This document shows, one piece after another, positions 29,029 through 36,099 of a DNA stretch of 36,099 bases. Where the stretch lies: IMG/VR virus record IMGVR_UViG_3300005337_000036, positions 1-36,099 of that record; one strand, given 5' to 3'. This DNA is from a virus. Every line of letters starts with the position of its first letter. Position 1 is the first letter of the stretch. The position numbers and the translations under genes are program-made. Below the pieces are notes generated by a model. That model was given only the letters and a program-made list of their open reading frames with translations, did no database searches and was not told the DNA's origin.

Positions 29029-29216
29029 CGCTCAATGCTCCGCGCGACACGCCACTCGGCTTCGCTGCGCGTCTCGCCGATCTTTCGCGCATACGGCGTC
29101 GGCCGCTCATGCCACGCCCAGCTGGGCTCGAGCCACGCAGGCTCAGGCTTCTCGCCCGGTGCAAGGAACACGTAATGCCCGCGGTCGTGGCGCGCGTAGT
29201 TGACGGCGATGGTCAC
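29025..29216 (-). CDS. Small hypothetical protein
   Basis: 63 residues, GTG start in a GTGA overlap. NYARHDRGHYVFLAPGEKPE (6-25) then a Trp-rich segment 'AWLEPSWAWHERP' and a basic end. Cysteine-free, soluble. No family recognised. Confidence 0.5.
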   Translation of the reverse strand: MTIAVNYARHDRGHYVFLAPGEKPEPAWLEPSWAWHERPTPYARKIGETRSEAEWRVARSIER

Positions 29217-29644
29217 TGGTCTCGCTCCACGCGGGTCTTCGCCACGCGCTGCAGAAAGTCTCGCCCCCTCGCCGCAGCCAGCTGGGCCGGCGTCAGCGTG
29301 GGCAGCGTCTCGGGCGAACCCGGCTCGCTCAGCGCGAGCACGCTCGCTTGCGGTTGTTGGTCGAGCGCATGCACCGCCGCGTCCACGGCGCACGTCACCA
29401 GCTGCGCGCCGCGGTTCTCGGCGAGGCTCGCGAGCTGCGCGACTGCGCGGTCGCCGATCGTGGTGCTGTCAGCGTCCGAGCCGCCACCGAGCAGCGTTTG
29501 CATGACGGCGTCGAGCAGGTCGGCCGAGGCGCCGCGAGTGCCGCACTGCGCGACCTTGGGCCAGTCGACGCGCGGCGTGCTCCCGCCGCATTGCGTGAGG
29601 TCGAGCAGTGCGATGATGGCGAGTAGGAGTGTGACGGGTCGCAT
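29213..29644 (-). CDS. Putative exported protein
   Basis: 143 residues. The N-terminus MRPVTLLLAIIALLDLTQCG has a positive charge, a hydrophobic core (4-15) and a Cys at position 19, like a secretory signal or weak lipobox (LTQC; Gln before Cys is unusual). The rest is helical with 'LLDAVMQTLLGGG' and ends in basic residues. An outer spanin-like or other envelope role is possible; not certain. Begins 2 nt after a TAA. Confidence 0.5.
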   Translation of the reverse strand: MRPVTLLLAIIALLDLTQCGGSTPRVDWPKVAQCGTRGASADLLDAVMQTLLGGGSDADSTTIGDRAVAQLASLAENRGAQLVTCAVDAAVHALDQQPQASVLALSEPGSPETLPTLTPAQLAAARGRDFLQRVAKTRVERDQ

Positions 29645-29646
29645 GG

Positions 29647-29886
29647 TTACGGTTGCTCCAACTTAGCGATGCGCTGCTTGAGATGGGCGCGTGCTTCGTC
29701 ATCAAGACAATCGCGGTGGTACTTCTCGAAGTTGCGGGCCCACTCGAGCCACTGCGCGCGAACATGGGCACAGCCGTCGGCAAACACGGTCGGGTTGGGC
29801 GTGGGCGTAATGCCCATGTACTTGTCGAGCCCGCGCAGATGTCTTTCTGCCGCTGCGATGTCATCGCTCGCCTCCGTAGCGCGCAT
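29647..29886 (-). CDS. Small hypothetical protein
   Basis: 79 residues from the ATG that gives a 26-nt overlap with the previous gene. DDIAAAERHLRGLDKYMGIT (8-27), then VFADGCAHVRAQWLEWARNF and a charged C-terminal helix ending RIAKLEQP. No motif. Upstream in-frame ATGs exist but would extend the overlap. Confidence 0.5.
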   Translation of the reverse strand: MRATEASDDIAAAERHLRGLDKYMGITPTPNPTVFADGCAHVRAQWLEWARNFEKYHRDCLDDEARAHLKQRIAKLEQP

Positions 29887-30097
29887 CGAAGTCTGCGACG
29901 GCTGCATCGGCCTCGCGCCGTGCCACCCGTCGAGCACCAGGCGCATTGTGCGTCTCGCGCAGCGCCTCGTACTCTGCGGCGTAGATGCGGCTCCACAGTT
30001 GTGCGCCGGCTTCAATCACGGCGGCCAGGCCCCCTGCTGCGTTGCCGCTTCGCGCTTCGGCGCTCATGGCAGCGGTTCCATCGTTCGACAACTTCAC
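29861..30097 (-). CDS. Small hypothetical protein
   Basis: 78 residues from a GTG overlapping the resolvase stop (GTGA); ATG at codon 11 is an alternative. Ala/Arg-rich, helical: AAVIEAGAQLWSRIYAAEYE (26-45) then a basic helix. Function unknown. Confidence 0.48.
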   Translation of the reverse strand: MKLSNDGTAAMSAEARSGNAAGGLAAVIEAGAQLWSRIYAAEYEALRETHNAPGARRVARREADAAVADFDARYGGER

Positions 30098-30732
30098 GAC
30101 GTCACCTCCTTGAGCCCGTAGCCCTTGCGCAGCGCTGCGAGATACGTGCGCTCAGCCTTCGTGCTCGGCTCGGGCAGCTGGCCCGTGAGCGCGAGCCCGA
30201 GCTGGCACAGTGCGAACGCGTCGGCCGCGTCGTCGGTGAGGAACTGCCGCCCGTGCTTGCTGGCGAGCGTCGACACCATGAGCGGCTTCTTCGCCTTGCC
30301 GTCGCCGCAAGCGAACTTCTTCAGCGTCGCCGGCGCGACCTCGATGATCGGGCAGGTCGTCAGCTTGGAGAGTTCCCAGCGGAGCACCCCGCCGAGCTCG
30401 ACGATGTCGTGGTGCCCATGCTGCGCACCGGCTCCATACGCGTAACCCTCGATCAGCACGAGCCCCGGTCGAATCGACAGCGCAGCCTGCAGCGTGCCGC
30501 GTATCAGCTTCTCGTAACGCTCGACGCGCTCGCGCACGCTGCGCGCCGTCTTGCTTGGCCATCGCCCCTCGGTGAGGGGTTTGCTCGGCACCGAGTAGCA
30601 GATTGCGAAGCCCGTCAGGCTCGCGTCGATGCCGAGCACGCTCTCGCCGAGCAGCGGGGCGACGAACGGAGCGCTCGGCGTTGGCGTGCCGGCGATGTCT
30701 CCGGCGAAGAGGTCGAGGGCGTTAGAAGGCAT
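30094..30732 (-). CDS. RuvC-like Holliday junction resolvase
   Basis: 212 residues, RNase H-like fold. Acidic metal ligands appear in the right order: SVLGIDASLTGFAICY (31-46, D36), LVLIEGYAYG (91-100, E95), and LTDDAADAFAL (165-175, D168/D171). A basic segment (LKKFACGDGKAKKPLM, about 137-152) separates the second and third motifs, as in phage-type and poxvirus-type RuvC relatives. It would resolve branched recombination intermediates before packaging. N-terminal 25 residues are an extra flexible stretch. Start overlaps the Ea22-like gene by 11 nt. Confidence 0.85.
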   Translation of the reverse strand: MPSNALDLFAGDIAGTPTPSAPFVAPLLGESVLGIDASLTGFAICYSVPSKPLTEGRWPSKTARSVRERVERYEKLIRGTLQAALSIRPGLVLIEGYAYGAGAQHGHHDIVELGGVLRWELSKLTTCPIIEVAPATLKKFACGDGKAKKPLMVSTLASKHGRQFLTDDAADAFALCQLGLALTGQLPEPSTKAERTYLAALRKGYGLKEVTS

Positions 30733-31351
30733 CGCCGTCCTCCGTGTCGCGGTCTTCTATGAACTCGCCGCATGCGCCACACCGCGCACCCTCGCGTAGG
30801 TCGTTGCACTCGGAGCACACGGGCATGGTTCGAAGCCGCCGCACCTCCGCGATCAGCTTCGGCAGCGCGTCGCGGGCGGCAGCGACGAATCGTGCATTGC
30901 GTTGGTGCGTTCCCGCATCGCGGTAGCCGCCCATGATGACAACGGCTTGGCCGTCGGGCGCGGTCAGACAATCATAGTCGCCGTATTCGCCGTCCCACGG
31001 GCCTGAGGTTGCCTCGTCGCACAGCGCTTGCAGCGCGTCGAGGTCGCTCCCGCCGAGGTCGCGCTCGCCGGGCACAGCAGCAGCGGGAGCACGCACTGTG
31101 TTCTCGCGCACGTCGATGACGATTACGACGTCGGCAAGGTTCTGCACATGCCGGCCATCAGGCAGCTTGGCCCAGCCACCAGGCGCGATCGTGAGTTGGT
31201 GAATGCTGACGGTGGGCGGCGCAGGTTCGCTCGCTGCCTCGTGGCGCTCTTCGAGGTAGCGCAGGATGCAGCCGACGGCGGTCTCAACGTGGAGCGGCGA
31301 TGCGATATTGCCGAGGAGGAGTCGTGCTTCGGCGAGGAGTGGGTCAGCCAC
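30722..31351 (-). CDS. Ea22-like protein with C-terminal zinc ribbon
   Basis: 209 residues from a GTG overlapping the previous stop. Residues about 110-180 match the Ea22-like pattern of lambdoid early genes: LCDEATSGPWDGEYGDYDCL, GYRDAGTHQRNARFVAAARD, 'LPKLIAEVRRLR'. A C-x2-C...C-x2-C ribbon follows (CSECNDLREGARCGACGEF). The N-terminal 60 residues are a separate helical segment (LLLGNIASPLHVETAV). Ea22 function is unknown; the zinc ribbon fusion is an added feature here. Confidence 0.7.
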   Translation of the reverse strand: MADPLLAEARLLLGNIASPLHVETAVGCILRYLEERHEAASEPAPPTVSIHQLTIAPGGWAKLPDGRHVQNLADVVIVIDVRENTVRAPAAAVPGERDLGGSDLDALQALCDEATSGPWDGEYGDYDCLTAPDGQAVVIMGGYRDAGTHQRNARFVAAARDALPKLIAEVRRLRTMPVCSECNDLREGARCGACGEFIEDRDTEDGDAF

Positions 31352-31505
31352 GGCCCACCTCCTTGCGACGCGCAGCCTCACGCTGACGCTTGTGCTCGAG
31401 CTTCTCAGCAAGCCACGTGTTGACGGTGAGGTAGACGCCGTACGCGCCGAACATGGCGAGCAACGCGAACAGGCCCGTCACGACGCTGTCGGGGAGCTCA
31501 ACCAT
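31344..31505 (-). CDS. Tiny membrane protein
   Basis: 53 residues: one membrane helix (VVTGLFALLAMFGAYGVYLT, 8-27) then a strongly basic amphipathic tail (LEHKRQREAARRKEVGRG). ATG overlaps the previous gene by 8 nt. A single-helix protein with a cytoplasmic basic tail could be a pinholin or an anti-holin, but there is no proof. Confidence 0.58.
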   Translation of the reverse strand: MVELPDSVVTGLFALLAMFGAYGVYLTVNTWLAEKLEHKRQREAARRKEVGRG

Positions 31506-31701
31506 CAGCGACCTCGTCGTCTGGCACGTCGACAAGGCCATCGCAGTCGCACGAACACAGCATGACGAATGGCACGCCGGGTTCGACGACGACGCACTCG
31601 ACGAGTTCGTATTCGTCCGACTCAGCGTCCCGAATGCGTACGTCGATCTCACCGCTGGGGTCGTGCTTCTGCAATGCCGCAATCACGTCTCGCGTTTTCA
31701 T
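31498..31701 (-). CDS. Small hypothetical protein
   Basis: 67 residues, ATGA overlap. Acidic: MKTRDVIAALQKHDPSGEID, 'IRDAESDEYELVECVVVE', then MLCSCDCDGLVDVPDD. The helix-start 'MKTRDVI..L...DP..E' with later DAES/E-rich strands resembles a small phage family seen elsewhere, function unknown. A CSCDCD cluster might bind metal. Confidence 0.55.
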   Translation of the reverse strand: MKTRDVIAALQKHDPSGEIDVRIRDAESDEYELVECVVVEPGVPFVMLCSCDCDGLVDVPDDEVADG

Positions 31702-31910
31702 GCCGCCCTCCGGATTCGCTCGAACGTCGACTCGGGTAGCTCCGCTGCGCGCCGCCAGCGCGTCACCATGCGCACGCGGATGACGCGTTCCCCAATGCGC
31801 ACGAGCGCGTAGTACCCGCCACGACCGCACGGCGGGCAATCCCATTCGCGGCCGTCAGTGCGCAGCGGGCGCATGCAGTCGAAGCACGTCTCGCCGAAGA
31901 GGTTAGGCAT
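31698..31910 (-). CDS. Zinc-ribbon phage protein
   Basis: 70 residues with CFDCMRPLRTDGREWDCPPC (9-28), a C-x2-C-x13-C-x2-C ribbon, then a basic half (RVIRVRMVTRWRRAA). Overlaps the previous stop. Looks like a small nucleic-acid-binding or protein-interaction module. Confidence 0.6.
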   Translation of the reverse strand: MPNLFGETCFDCMRPLRTDGREWDCPPCGRGGYYALVRIGERVIRVRMVTRWRRAAELPESTFERIRRAA

Positions 31911-32106
31911 GCGAGCCCTCCTCGTCTGCGAGCTCCACAGTTACCGGCTCGAGCGGCTTGTGCAGCCAGCAATCGGCGCGCATGTACCAGCCGTACCGCG
32001 CGCCATCACCACCACGTCCGCGGCCGTGATGGTTATCGATCACCGGGCAGATGCACCCGATCGCGCGAGCTTCTGCGCTGCCGGGGTTCGGCTTGGGGTC
32101 AGGCAC
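31903..32106 (-). CDS. Conserved small phage protein (PNPGSxEA/CxCPVxDNHHGRG type)
   Basis: 67 residues from a GTG in a GTGA-type overlap. Sequence runs VPDPKPNPGSAEARAIGCIC, then PVIDNHHGRG and WYMRADCWLHKP. This 'NPGS-x-EA...GC-x-CP[VI]-x-DN-HH-GRG' signature is a recurring phage protein family of unknown function whose Cys/His residues could coordinate a metal. The acidic C-terminus is variable. Confidence 0.7.
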   Translation of the reverse strand: MPDPKPNPGSAEARAIGCICPVIDNHHGRGRGGDGARYGWYMRADCWLHKPLEPVTVELADEEGSHA

Positions 32107-32455
32107 TGTGCACCTCGACGCTCGCGGCAAGGCGCGCGAGCTGCTCGGGGTCGCTCATGACGGCAGCGAGGTAGCGTGCCATGAACTGCTCGCCCGCCTT
32201 GAGTGCAGGACTCTGCGCATACAGCGCCGCAACGCGTGCGCAGCGCTCTCGCTCGGTCTTCGCGCCGTGCAGTAGTCCCTCTCGCCACCAGAAGTAGTCC
32301 GAGGGTCCGTGCGGTCGCGCGGGCTCTCGAGGCTTGTCTCCTGCGAGCGCGCGCGCTTTGGCCGCCGCCTGCTCGAAGCGCTCGAAAGCCTCCTGCGCTT
32401 CAAGCTGCGCTTGCTCGAGAGCGTCGCGCTCGGCCGGGTCGAGGTCAGCTGACAT
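32099..32455 (-). CDS. Coiled-coil hypothetical protein
   Basis: 118 residues. An N-terminal coiled coil (LDPAERDALEQAQLEAQEAF, 5-24, continuing to about 40), then FWWREGLLHGAKTERERCAR and a final helix. Overlaps the previous gene by 11 nt. Function not recognised. Confidence 0.55.
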   Translation of the reverse strand: MSADLDPAERDALEQAQLEAQEAFERFEQAAAKARALAGDKPREPARPHGPSDYFWWREGLLHGAKTERERCARVAALYAQSPALKAGEQFMARYLAAVMSDPEQLARLAASVEVHSA

Positions 32456-32657
32456 ACGCCCTCGCGTCGTGCTGCGCGCTGCACGAGAACGCGTAACAAG
32501 CGTCGCAGCGCTCGTCCTCGCTGCCGCCAAAGCACCACGGGACAAGCTGCCCGCACTGGCTGCACTCGAAGGTGCGGCAGTAGCCCGCGCCCTCTTCGGC
32601 ATAGTCGCGACGACACACGCCGTCGGCGTACGCCGGACAAATGCGCCTAGCCCGCAT
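32445..32657 (-). CDS. Small Cys-rich protein (double zinc knuckle)
   Basis: 70 residues with ten cysteines: ICPAYADGVCRRDYAEEGAG, 'CRTFECSQCGQLVPWCFGG', CDACYAFSC. The regular C-x2-C spacings fit two zinc sites. Start overlaps the previous TAG. Probable protein- or DNA-interaction module. Confidence 0.58.
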   Translation of the reverse strand: MRARRICPAYADGVCRRDYAEEGAGYCRTFECSQCGQLVPWCFGGSEDERCDACYAFSCSAQHDARAYVS

Positions 32658-32895
32658 CGCGCAGCTCCGCGTGAGATGTTGCACGACGCTCGGGAAGGCG
32701 CGTGACCTGTGTGGGCTCAAGGGGAGCAGGCTCAAGCCACGAGCCGAACAGGCCATCAATCCTCGACCGCACCGCGCCGCACTCGCAGCGGTACACGTGG
32801 CCGCGCCTGAGCTCGCCGTCCTCGCAGAGCAGCAAGCCGCTCCTTACGAGCGGGCGCACACGCGCGTCGGGGTGGATGCATGGCTCAGCTCGCAT
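32647..32895 (-). CDS. Small hypothetical protein with CxC
   Basis: 82 residues: CIHPDARVRPLVRSGLLLCE, then YRCECGAVRSRIDGLFGSWL. Four cysteines and one His could bind one zinc ion. The C-terminus (about 25 residues) is Pro/Arg/Glu-rich. Overlaps the upstream gene by 11 nt; TAG stop. Confidence 0.52.
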   Translation of the reverse strand: MRAEPCIHPDARVRPLVRSGLLLCEDGELRRGHVYRCECGAVRSRIDGLFGSWLEPAPLEPTQVTRLPERRATSHAELRDAG

Positions 32896-33298
32896 CGGGC
32901 AGCTCCGTCGCGACTGCGAGGTGCGTGAGCGGGCCGTGCGCCGCGAGGGTGCGTTTGACCGCGCGCTGAATACGCAGCTCGCGCGGCAGAGTGCGCTCAG
33001 CTTGCGAGTGCGCGTGCATGTCGCGAACGACGCCGTGCATGCGTGTAAGCTCCTGCCGCTTCTCGACGCCACGCTCGAGCTCGCGCACGTACGCGTGCGT
33101 CTCCTTGCGCCACAGCTCGCGCACCTTGAACAGGCGCTCTTTGAGCTCGCCGTGGTCCTTGGCCTCGAGCCGCTGCAGCACGTCATGCATGAGCGGAAGC
33201 AGACTCTCGGCGAGCTTGCGGACGTCTTGCGACTCGAGTTGCACCTGCACTGCTGCGAGTTCTGCCGCGCGCTGTCGTCGTCGTGCGTCGTGGTTCAT
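32885..33298 (-). CDS. Helical protein downstream of DnaB
   Basis: 137 residues, ATGA overlap with the helicase stop, so expression should be tied to it. Almost wholly helical and charged: RQRAAELAAVQVQLESQDVR (8-27), LKERLFKVRELWRKETHAYV (52-71), then a basic segment. It could be a helicase-associated factor (loader-like) by position, but no AAA+ or DnaC motif exists. Function unknown. Confidence 0.58.
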   Translation of the reverse strand: MNHDARRRQRAAELAAVQVQLESQDVRKLAESLLPLMHDVLQRLEAKDHGELKERLFKVRELWRKETHAYVRELERGVEKRQELTRMHGVVRDMHAHSQAERTLPRELRIQRAVKRTLAAHGPLTHLAVATELPDAS

Positions 33299-34743
33299 TC
33301 GTCGTCCCTCCTGGTTGCGTGGTGACCATTGCTCCCGTTGCTACGACTACCGGCCGTCCCTCGATGGCCGTTGCTACCGTGCTGCTCGTAGAGAGTTTGT
33401 TGCGCCGGCGCTTGCTCTCCGGGGAGCAGCGACTCGAAGCGCGTCAGGTCGCTCAGCCAGCGCAGCTTCACAAAGCCGATCGGCCCCGAGCGCTGCTTGC
33501 TGATGAGCACTTCGACGATGCCCTTCTCGGGCGTGTTCGGGTTGTACATTTCGTCGCGGTACAGAAACAGCACCGTGTCCGCGTCCTGCTCGATCGAACC
33601 CGACTCGCGCAGATCGCTCAGCATCGGGCGCTTGTCCGCACGTGACTCGACGCCGCGGTTGAGCTGTGAGAGCGCGAGCACGGGACATTGCATCTCGCCT
33701 GCGAGGCTCTTGAGCTGCGAGCTGATGTCACTCACCTCGCGCTCACGACGCTCTTCGCGACGTTCGGCCTTCGCAATCTGCAGGTAGTCCACGACGATGA
33801 GCGATAGCGGGCCTGCGGTTGCCGCCAGGCGCCGCGCCGCCTTGCGCAGCTCACTGATCTTGGTTGCGCGCCGCTCGATGAAGTGCACCGGCAGCTTCGA
33901 GAGGTCATCTGCCGTTCGGGCGATGTCGTCGAGGTCATGCTTGCTCAGTGCCGCCGCGCGAATGCGCCGCAGGTCGACCCCCGACTCGGTCGAGAGCACG
34001 CGGTGCGACAGTTGCGCGCGTGTCATCTCAAGCTCGAGCGAAAGCACGGGCTTGCCGGTGCTGCGCGCGACGCCGAGCTTGATCGTGTTCGCCAGTGCGG
34101 TTTTCCCTGCACCCGGGCGGGCCGCGAGGATGATTAGGTCGCCAGGCGCGAGGCCTCCGATCGCGTGGTCGAGATCGGTGAGCCCCGTCGAGTGCCCGAG
34201 CAGCACCTGACCAGAGCGCTCGCGCGCAGCGAGTTCGGTGTACGCCTCGTGGAGCGCGTCCGCGAGCGATTGCACTTCGAGGTCATTGCCGCGCTGGTGG
34301 CAGACGTTCGTGAGCGCCGTGGAACAGCGCTCGATGAACTCGCCGAGGTCTTCGATCGGTTGGCTTGCTTCGTCGGCGAGGCGAAGCGCGGCTTGCTGCG
34401 CACGTCGCACGATCGCCAGCTGCTGAATGCGCTTGCTGAGCCGCTCGGTGTTCTCGACCGTCGCGATGTGCTCGGTCAGATCCATGAGGTACGAGTCGCC
34501 GCCGGCTTGCTCGAGCATGCCCGAGGTGTGGAGCTGACTTCGCACAAGCAGCATGTCGATCGCGACGCCCGCTTTGCCGAGCGTTTCGAGCGCAGTGAAG
34601 ATCAGCGCGTGCTTTGGGTCGTAGAAGTCCGGTGCGCGCAGGCGCTCGCTCGCGGTGATCCAGCACTCGGGCTCGAGCATTGCCGAACCGAGCACTGCGC
34701 GCTCGGCCACCTCGTCGTGCTGACTGCGAAGGCGCATGTTCAC
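33295..34743 (-). CDS. dnaB: Replicative DNA helicase (DnaB family)
   Basis: 482 residues from a GTG in a GTGA overlap (ATG two codons later also possible). N-terminal helical domain includes VAERAVLGSAMLEPECWITA, as in DnaB. RecA-like core: Walker A ARPGAGKTALAN (about 209-220), 'LSLELEMTRAQLSHRVL', Walker B LIVVDYLQIAKA, and the arginine-finger region 'LALSQLNRGVESRADKRPML' followed by 'LRESGSIEQDADTVLFLYRD'. It unwinds DNA at the phage fork; no primase or loader is in view, although the upstream gene is a likely initiator. The C-terminal tail is Ser/Asn/His-rich and disordered. Confidence 0.95.
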   Translation of the reverse strand: MNMRLRSQHDEVAERAVLGSAMLEPECWITASERLRAPDFYDPKHALIFTALETLGKAGVAIDMLLVRSQLHTSGMLEQAGGDSYLMDLTEHIATVENTERLSKRIQQLAIVRRAQQAALRLADEASQPIEDLGEFIERCSTALTNVCHQRGNDLEVQSLADALHEAYTELAARERSGQVLLGHSTGLTDLDHAIGGLAPGDLIILAARPGAGKTALANTIKLGVARSTGKPVLSLELEMTRAQLSHRVLSTESGVDLRRIRAAALSKHDLDDIARTADDLSKLPVHFIERRATKISELRKAARRLAATAGPLSLIVVDYLQIAKAERREERREREVSDISSQLKSLAGEMQCPVLALSQLNRGVESRADKRPMLSDLRESGSIEQDADTVLFLYRDEMYNPNTPEKGIVEVLISKQRSGPIGFVKLRWLSDLTRFESLLPGEQAPAQQTLYEQHGSNGHRGTAGSRSNGSNGHHATRRDDE

Positions 34744-35888
34744 TTGGGCGCCTCGCTTGGTTCAGGCTCGCGCGGCTTCGTCGGCAACGGCGGGATCGGT
34801 TTGCGATCTGCGCGGTTCGACGACGTCACACCTAAGCTTTGTGTTCCACGTGAAACATGGTTGCCGTGTGACGCTGCGCCATTGAGTGCGACGCCAACCC
34901 AACCTGTGAAGTCAGCAAGGAACCACTTGAGGTCGAGACGCTTGCCCTGCGCACGCCACTGCGCGACGTACGCTTCGACCATGGTGCGAAAGAGCCCCTC
35001 GGGGTCTTGAGGTTGATGCTTCTCGAGCGAGCCGTACGTCACGGTCAGCGCGCGCTCGTGCGGTTTGCGATCACCGCCCTTGTCGGCTCCGCCGCAAGTG
35101 ACTTCCTCCCAGATTCGCCAGAGGCGCCAGCAGGGCTTGAGAGGGACCGGAGCATCCCACGGGTCGTCGAGCTCTTCGGCGACCGCAGTGAAGTTCGGTG
35201 AAGCGTTGCCGACCGAGAGGGCGGTGGACTTCGGTTGACTCAGAGCCTCATTGCCCTCTGTGGGGGCGGGGGCAGTGCTGGGGCTACGGCCACGGGTAGC
35301 ACGTGGGGGCACGGGGATCGCGTGCGTGCGCGCGCCCTCCCCCTCTTGATCCTGTTCCTGATCCTGATCCTGATTCGCCAATGCCTTTCGGCATGGCTTC
35401 CACGAAGGTTCCGGAATGGCTTCCGCAAAGGCATTCGCGAAGCCTTTCGCCATGCCATTCACGAAGGCTCTAAGCCCGCGATACGCTTCGCGTTTCAGTT
35501 CACACTCAGGCAGCTCATCCCATGCGTCTCGCCATGAGCGGATGACGTTCGGAGCGGTCGGAGCGTTGTGCTTGATGCCGTTGGGCACCCACACCATACC
35601 GGCCTCCCAGTCAGCCTTCGCGAGTGGCTTCTCGGCACCGGGTCCGGACCCATCCCGAAAGGCATCGCCGTTGACTTCCCGAAAGGCATACCGAAAGCCT
35701 TCCAAGCTCCAGCCGAGCTCATCGGCGAGGCCTCCCTCGCGGGCGCGGTAGGCGCCGGGGATGATCCCGGTGGCGGGCCCCGCAAGCAGATACACCCAGA
35801 GCGACTGACCGTTGGGCTGCGGCCGACTGAGCCGGAGCACCTCTCGGTCGCCCCACATCCGGATGTCGATCTTGCGGTAGCGCGCCAC
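34740..35888 (-). CDS. Replication initiator-like protein (DnaD/O-type)
   Basis: 382 residues from a GTG with GGGAGA about 5 nt upstream. The first 100 residues resemble phage replication organiser winged-helix domains: YRKIDIRMWGDREVLRLSRP, 'WVYLLAGPATGIIPGAYRAR', 'GMVWVPNGIKHNAPTAPNVI'. Then a low-complexity segment (NQDQDQEQDQEG) and a C-terminal helical part with TYGSLEKHQPQDPEGLFRTM and RLDLKWFLADFTGW. This is the plan of lambda O-like or DnaD-like initiators that bind origin DNA and recruit the helicase encoded next door. The gene itself carries iteron-like repeats. Confidence 0.75.
   Translation of the reverse strand: MARYRKIDIRMWGDREVLRLSRPQPNGQSLWVYLLAGPATGIIPGAYRAREGGLADELGWSLEGFRYAFREVNGDAFRDGSGPGAEKPLAKADWEAGMVWVPNGIKHNAPTAPNVIRSWRDAWDELPECELKREAYRGLRAFVNGMAKGFANAFAEAIPEPSWKPCRKALANQDQDQEQDQEGEGARTHAIPVPPRATRGRSPSTAPAPTEGNEALSQPKSTALSVGNASPNFTAVAEELDDPWDAPVPLKPCWRLWRIWEEVTCGGADKGGDRKPHERALTVTYGSLEKHQPQDPEGLFRTMVEAYVAQWRAQGKRLDLKWFLADFTGWVGVALNGAASHGNHVSRGTQSLGVTSSNRADRKPIPPLPTKPREPEPSEAPK
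35347..35468. repeat. Iteron-like repeats inside initiator gene (candidate origin), cluster 1
   Basis: Tandem CTGATC-type hexamers (35347-35375), then ATGCCTTTCGG (35381-35391), two copies of ATGGCTTCC 23 nt apart (35393-35401 and 35416-35424), CCGCAAAGGCAT (35423-35434) and AAGCCTTTCGCC (35440-35451). ATGCCTTTCGGCAT is a 5-bp-arm palindrome. Several are inverse or variant copies of CCGAAAGGCAT. Short repeats within an initiator gene recall the lambda origin inside gene O. Confidence 0.5.
35653..35701. repeat. Iteron-like repeats inside initiator gene, cluster 2
   Basis: Two exact copies of TCCCGAAAGGCAT 24 nt apart (35653-35665 and 35677-35689), followed by a third, shortened variant ACCGAAAGCCTT (35690-35701). 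Their core is the reverse complement of ATGCCTTTCGG in cluster 1. Spacing of about two helical turns fits binding sites for a dimeric initiator on one DNA face. Confidence 0.5.
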
Positions 35889-35900
35889 TCGGTGTCTCCC

Positions 35901-36099
35901 TTACGCGCTCACTCGCGCGCCACGCGTGCGTGCCGGCCCTGGCTCTTCAAGCTCCTCGTCGTCACCCTCGGGCCCGAGCTCTTCGTCGTCGCCGCCGAGG
36001 TCGATCGTCTCTTGCCGATCCGCCGCAGTCATCGCGCGCGTGTCGACAACCGCGCCCGTGTCCTGCCGCACGAGCTCGAAGCAGTTGTTCTCGAAGCGC
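35901..36099 (-). CDS. Hypothetical protein, C-terminal end (partial)
   Basis: The last 65 residues only; it enters from beyond the right edge. The sequence runs FENNCFELVRQDTGAVVDTR, then MTAADRQETIDLGG, followed by an acidic tail with repeated DDEEL blocks and a basic end (ARTRGARVSA). An acidic C-terminus is known from single-strand binding and other replication proteins, but no domain is visible to identify it. It stands 12 nt before the initiator gene. Confidence 0.6.
   Translation of the reverse strand, partial: RFENNCFELVRQDTGAVVDTRAMTAADRQETIDLGGDDEELGPEGDDEELEEPGPARTRGARVSA

Noticed and set aside
1-36099. CRISPR arrays, rRNA genes, insertion sequences, integrase/attachment sites
   Set aside because: No regularly spaced repeats, rRNA-like sequence, transposase or recombinase was found on either strand.

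Overview
The window is part of the genome of a tailed bacteriophage with a contractile tail (myovirus type), GC-rich throughout, so the host is probably a high-GC bacterium. I cannot name the host from the sequence. Nearly every gene lies on the minus strand, tightly packed, usually with 1-14 nt ATGA/GTGA overlaps that imply translational coupling. Genes therefore read from the right end to the left end. Both ends are cut inside genes, so the genome extends beyond the window on both sides.

Right end, about 36.1-33.3 kb (replication): the tail of an acidic protein, a replication-initiator-like protein whose gene carries iteron-like repeats (candidate origin), and a DnaB-type replicative helicase. 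From about 33.3 to 20.5 kb runs a long early-type operon of small genes. It includes a RuvC-like resolvase, an Ea22-like protein, a DHH phosphoesterase, a LexA-type winged-helix protein fused to two CDCG/CGC zinc motifs, an MT-A70 adenine methyltransferase, many tiny Cys-rich (putative zinc) proteins, several tiny membrane proteins, and one tRNA with histidine identity features but an odd anticodon loop. From 20.5 to 16.9 kb are a protein of unknown function, an SF2 helicase, a visibly lower-GC gene whose C-terminus resembles the AcrVA2 (anti-CRISPR) family, and a Cys-rich ORF.

Left half, 16.7-0 kb (morphogenesis, in assembly order): small and large terminase, portal, a small protein, a MuF-type head protein fused to an HExxH metalloprotease domain, a lone plus-strand gene (moron-like), a repeat-containing structural protein, scaffold, major capsid protein, two proteins with related C-terminal SAP/HeH-like motifs, an HK97-gp10-like tail completion protein, adaptor, tail terminator candidate, a DUF2635/Mu gp38-like protein, tail sheath, tail tube, tail assembly chaperone candidate, tape measure, and the start of a Mu gpN-like DNA circularization/tail-hub protein. 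The tail module follows the Mu gene order (gp36-37-38-L-M-41-42-N). No integrase, transposase, endolysin, CRISPR array or rRNA is visible, so lifestyle cannot be decided here.
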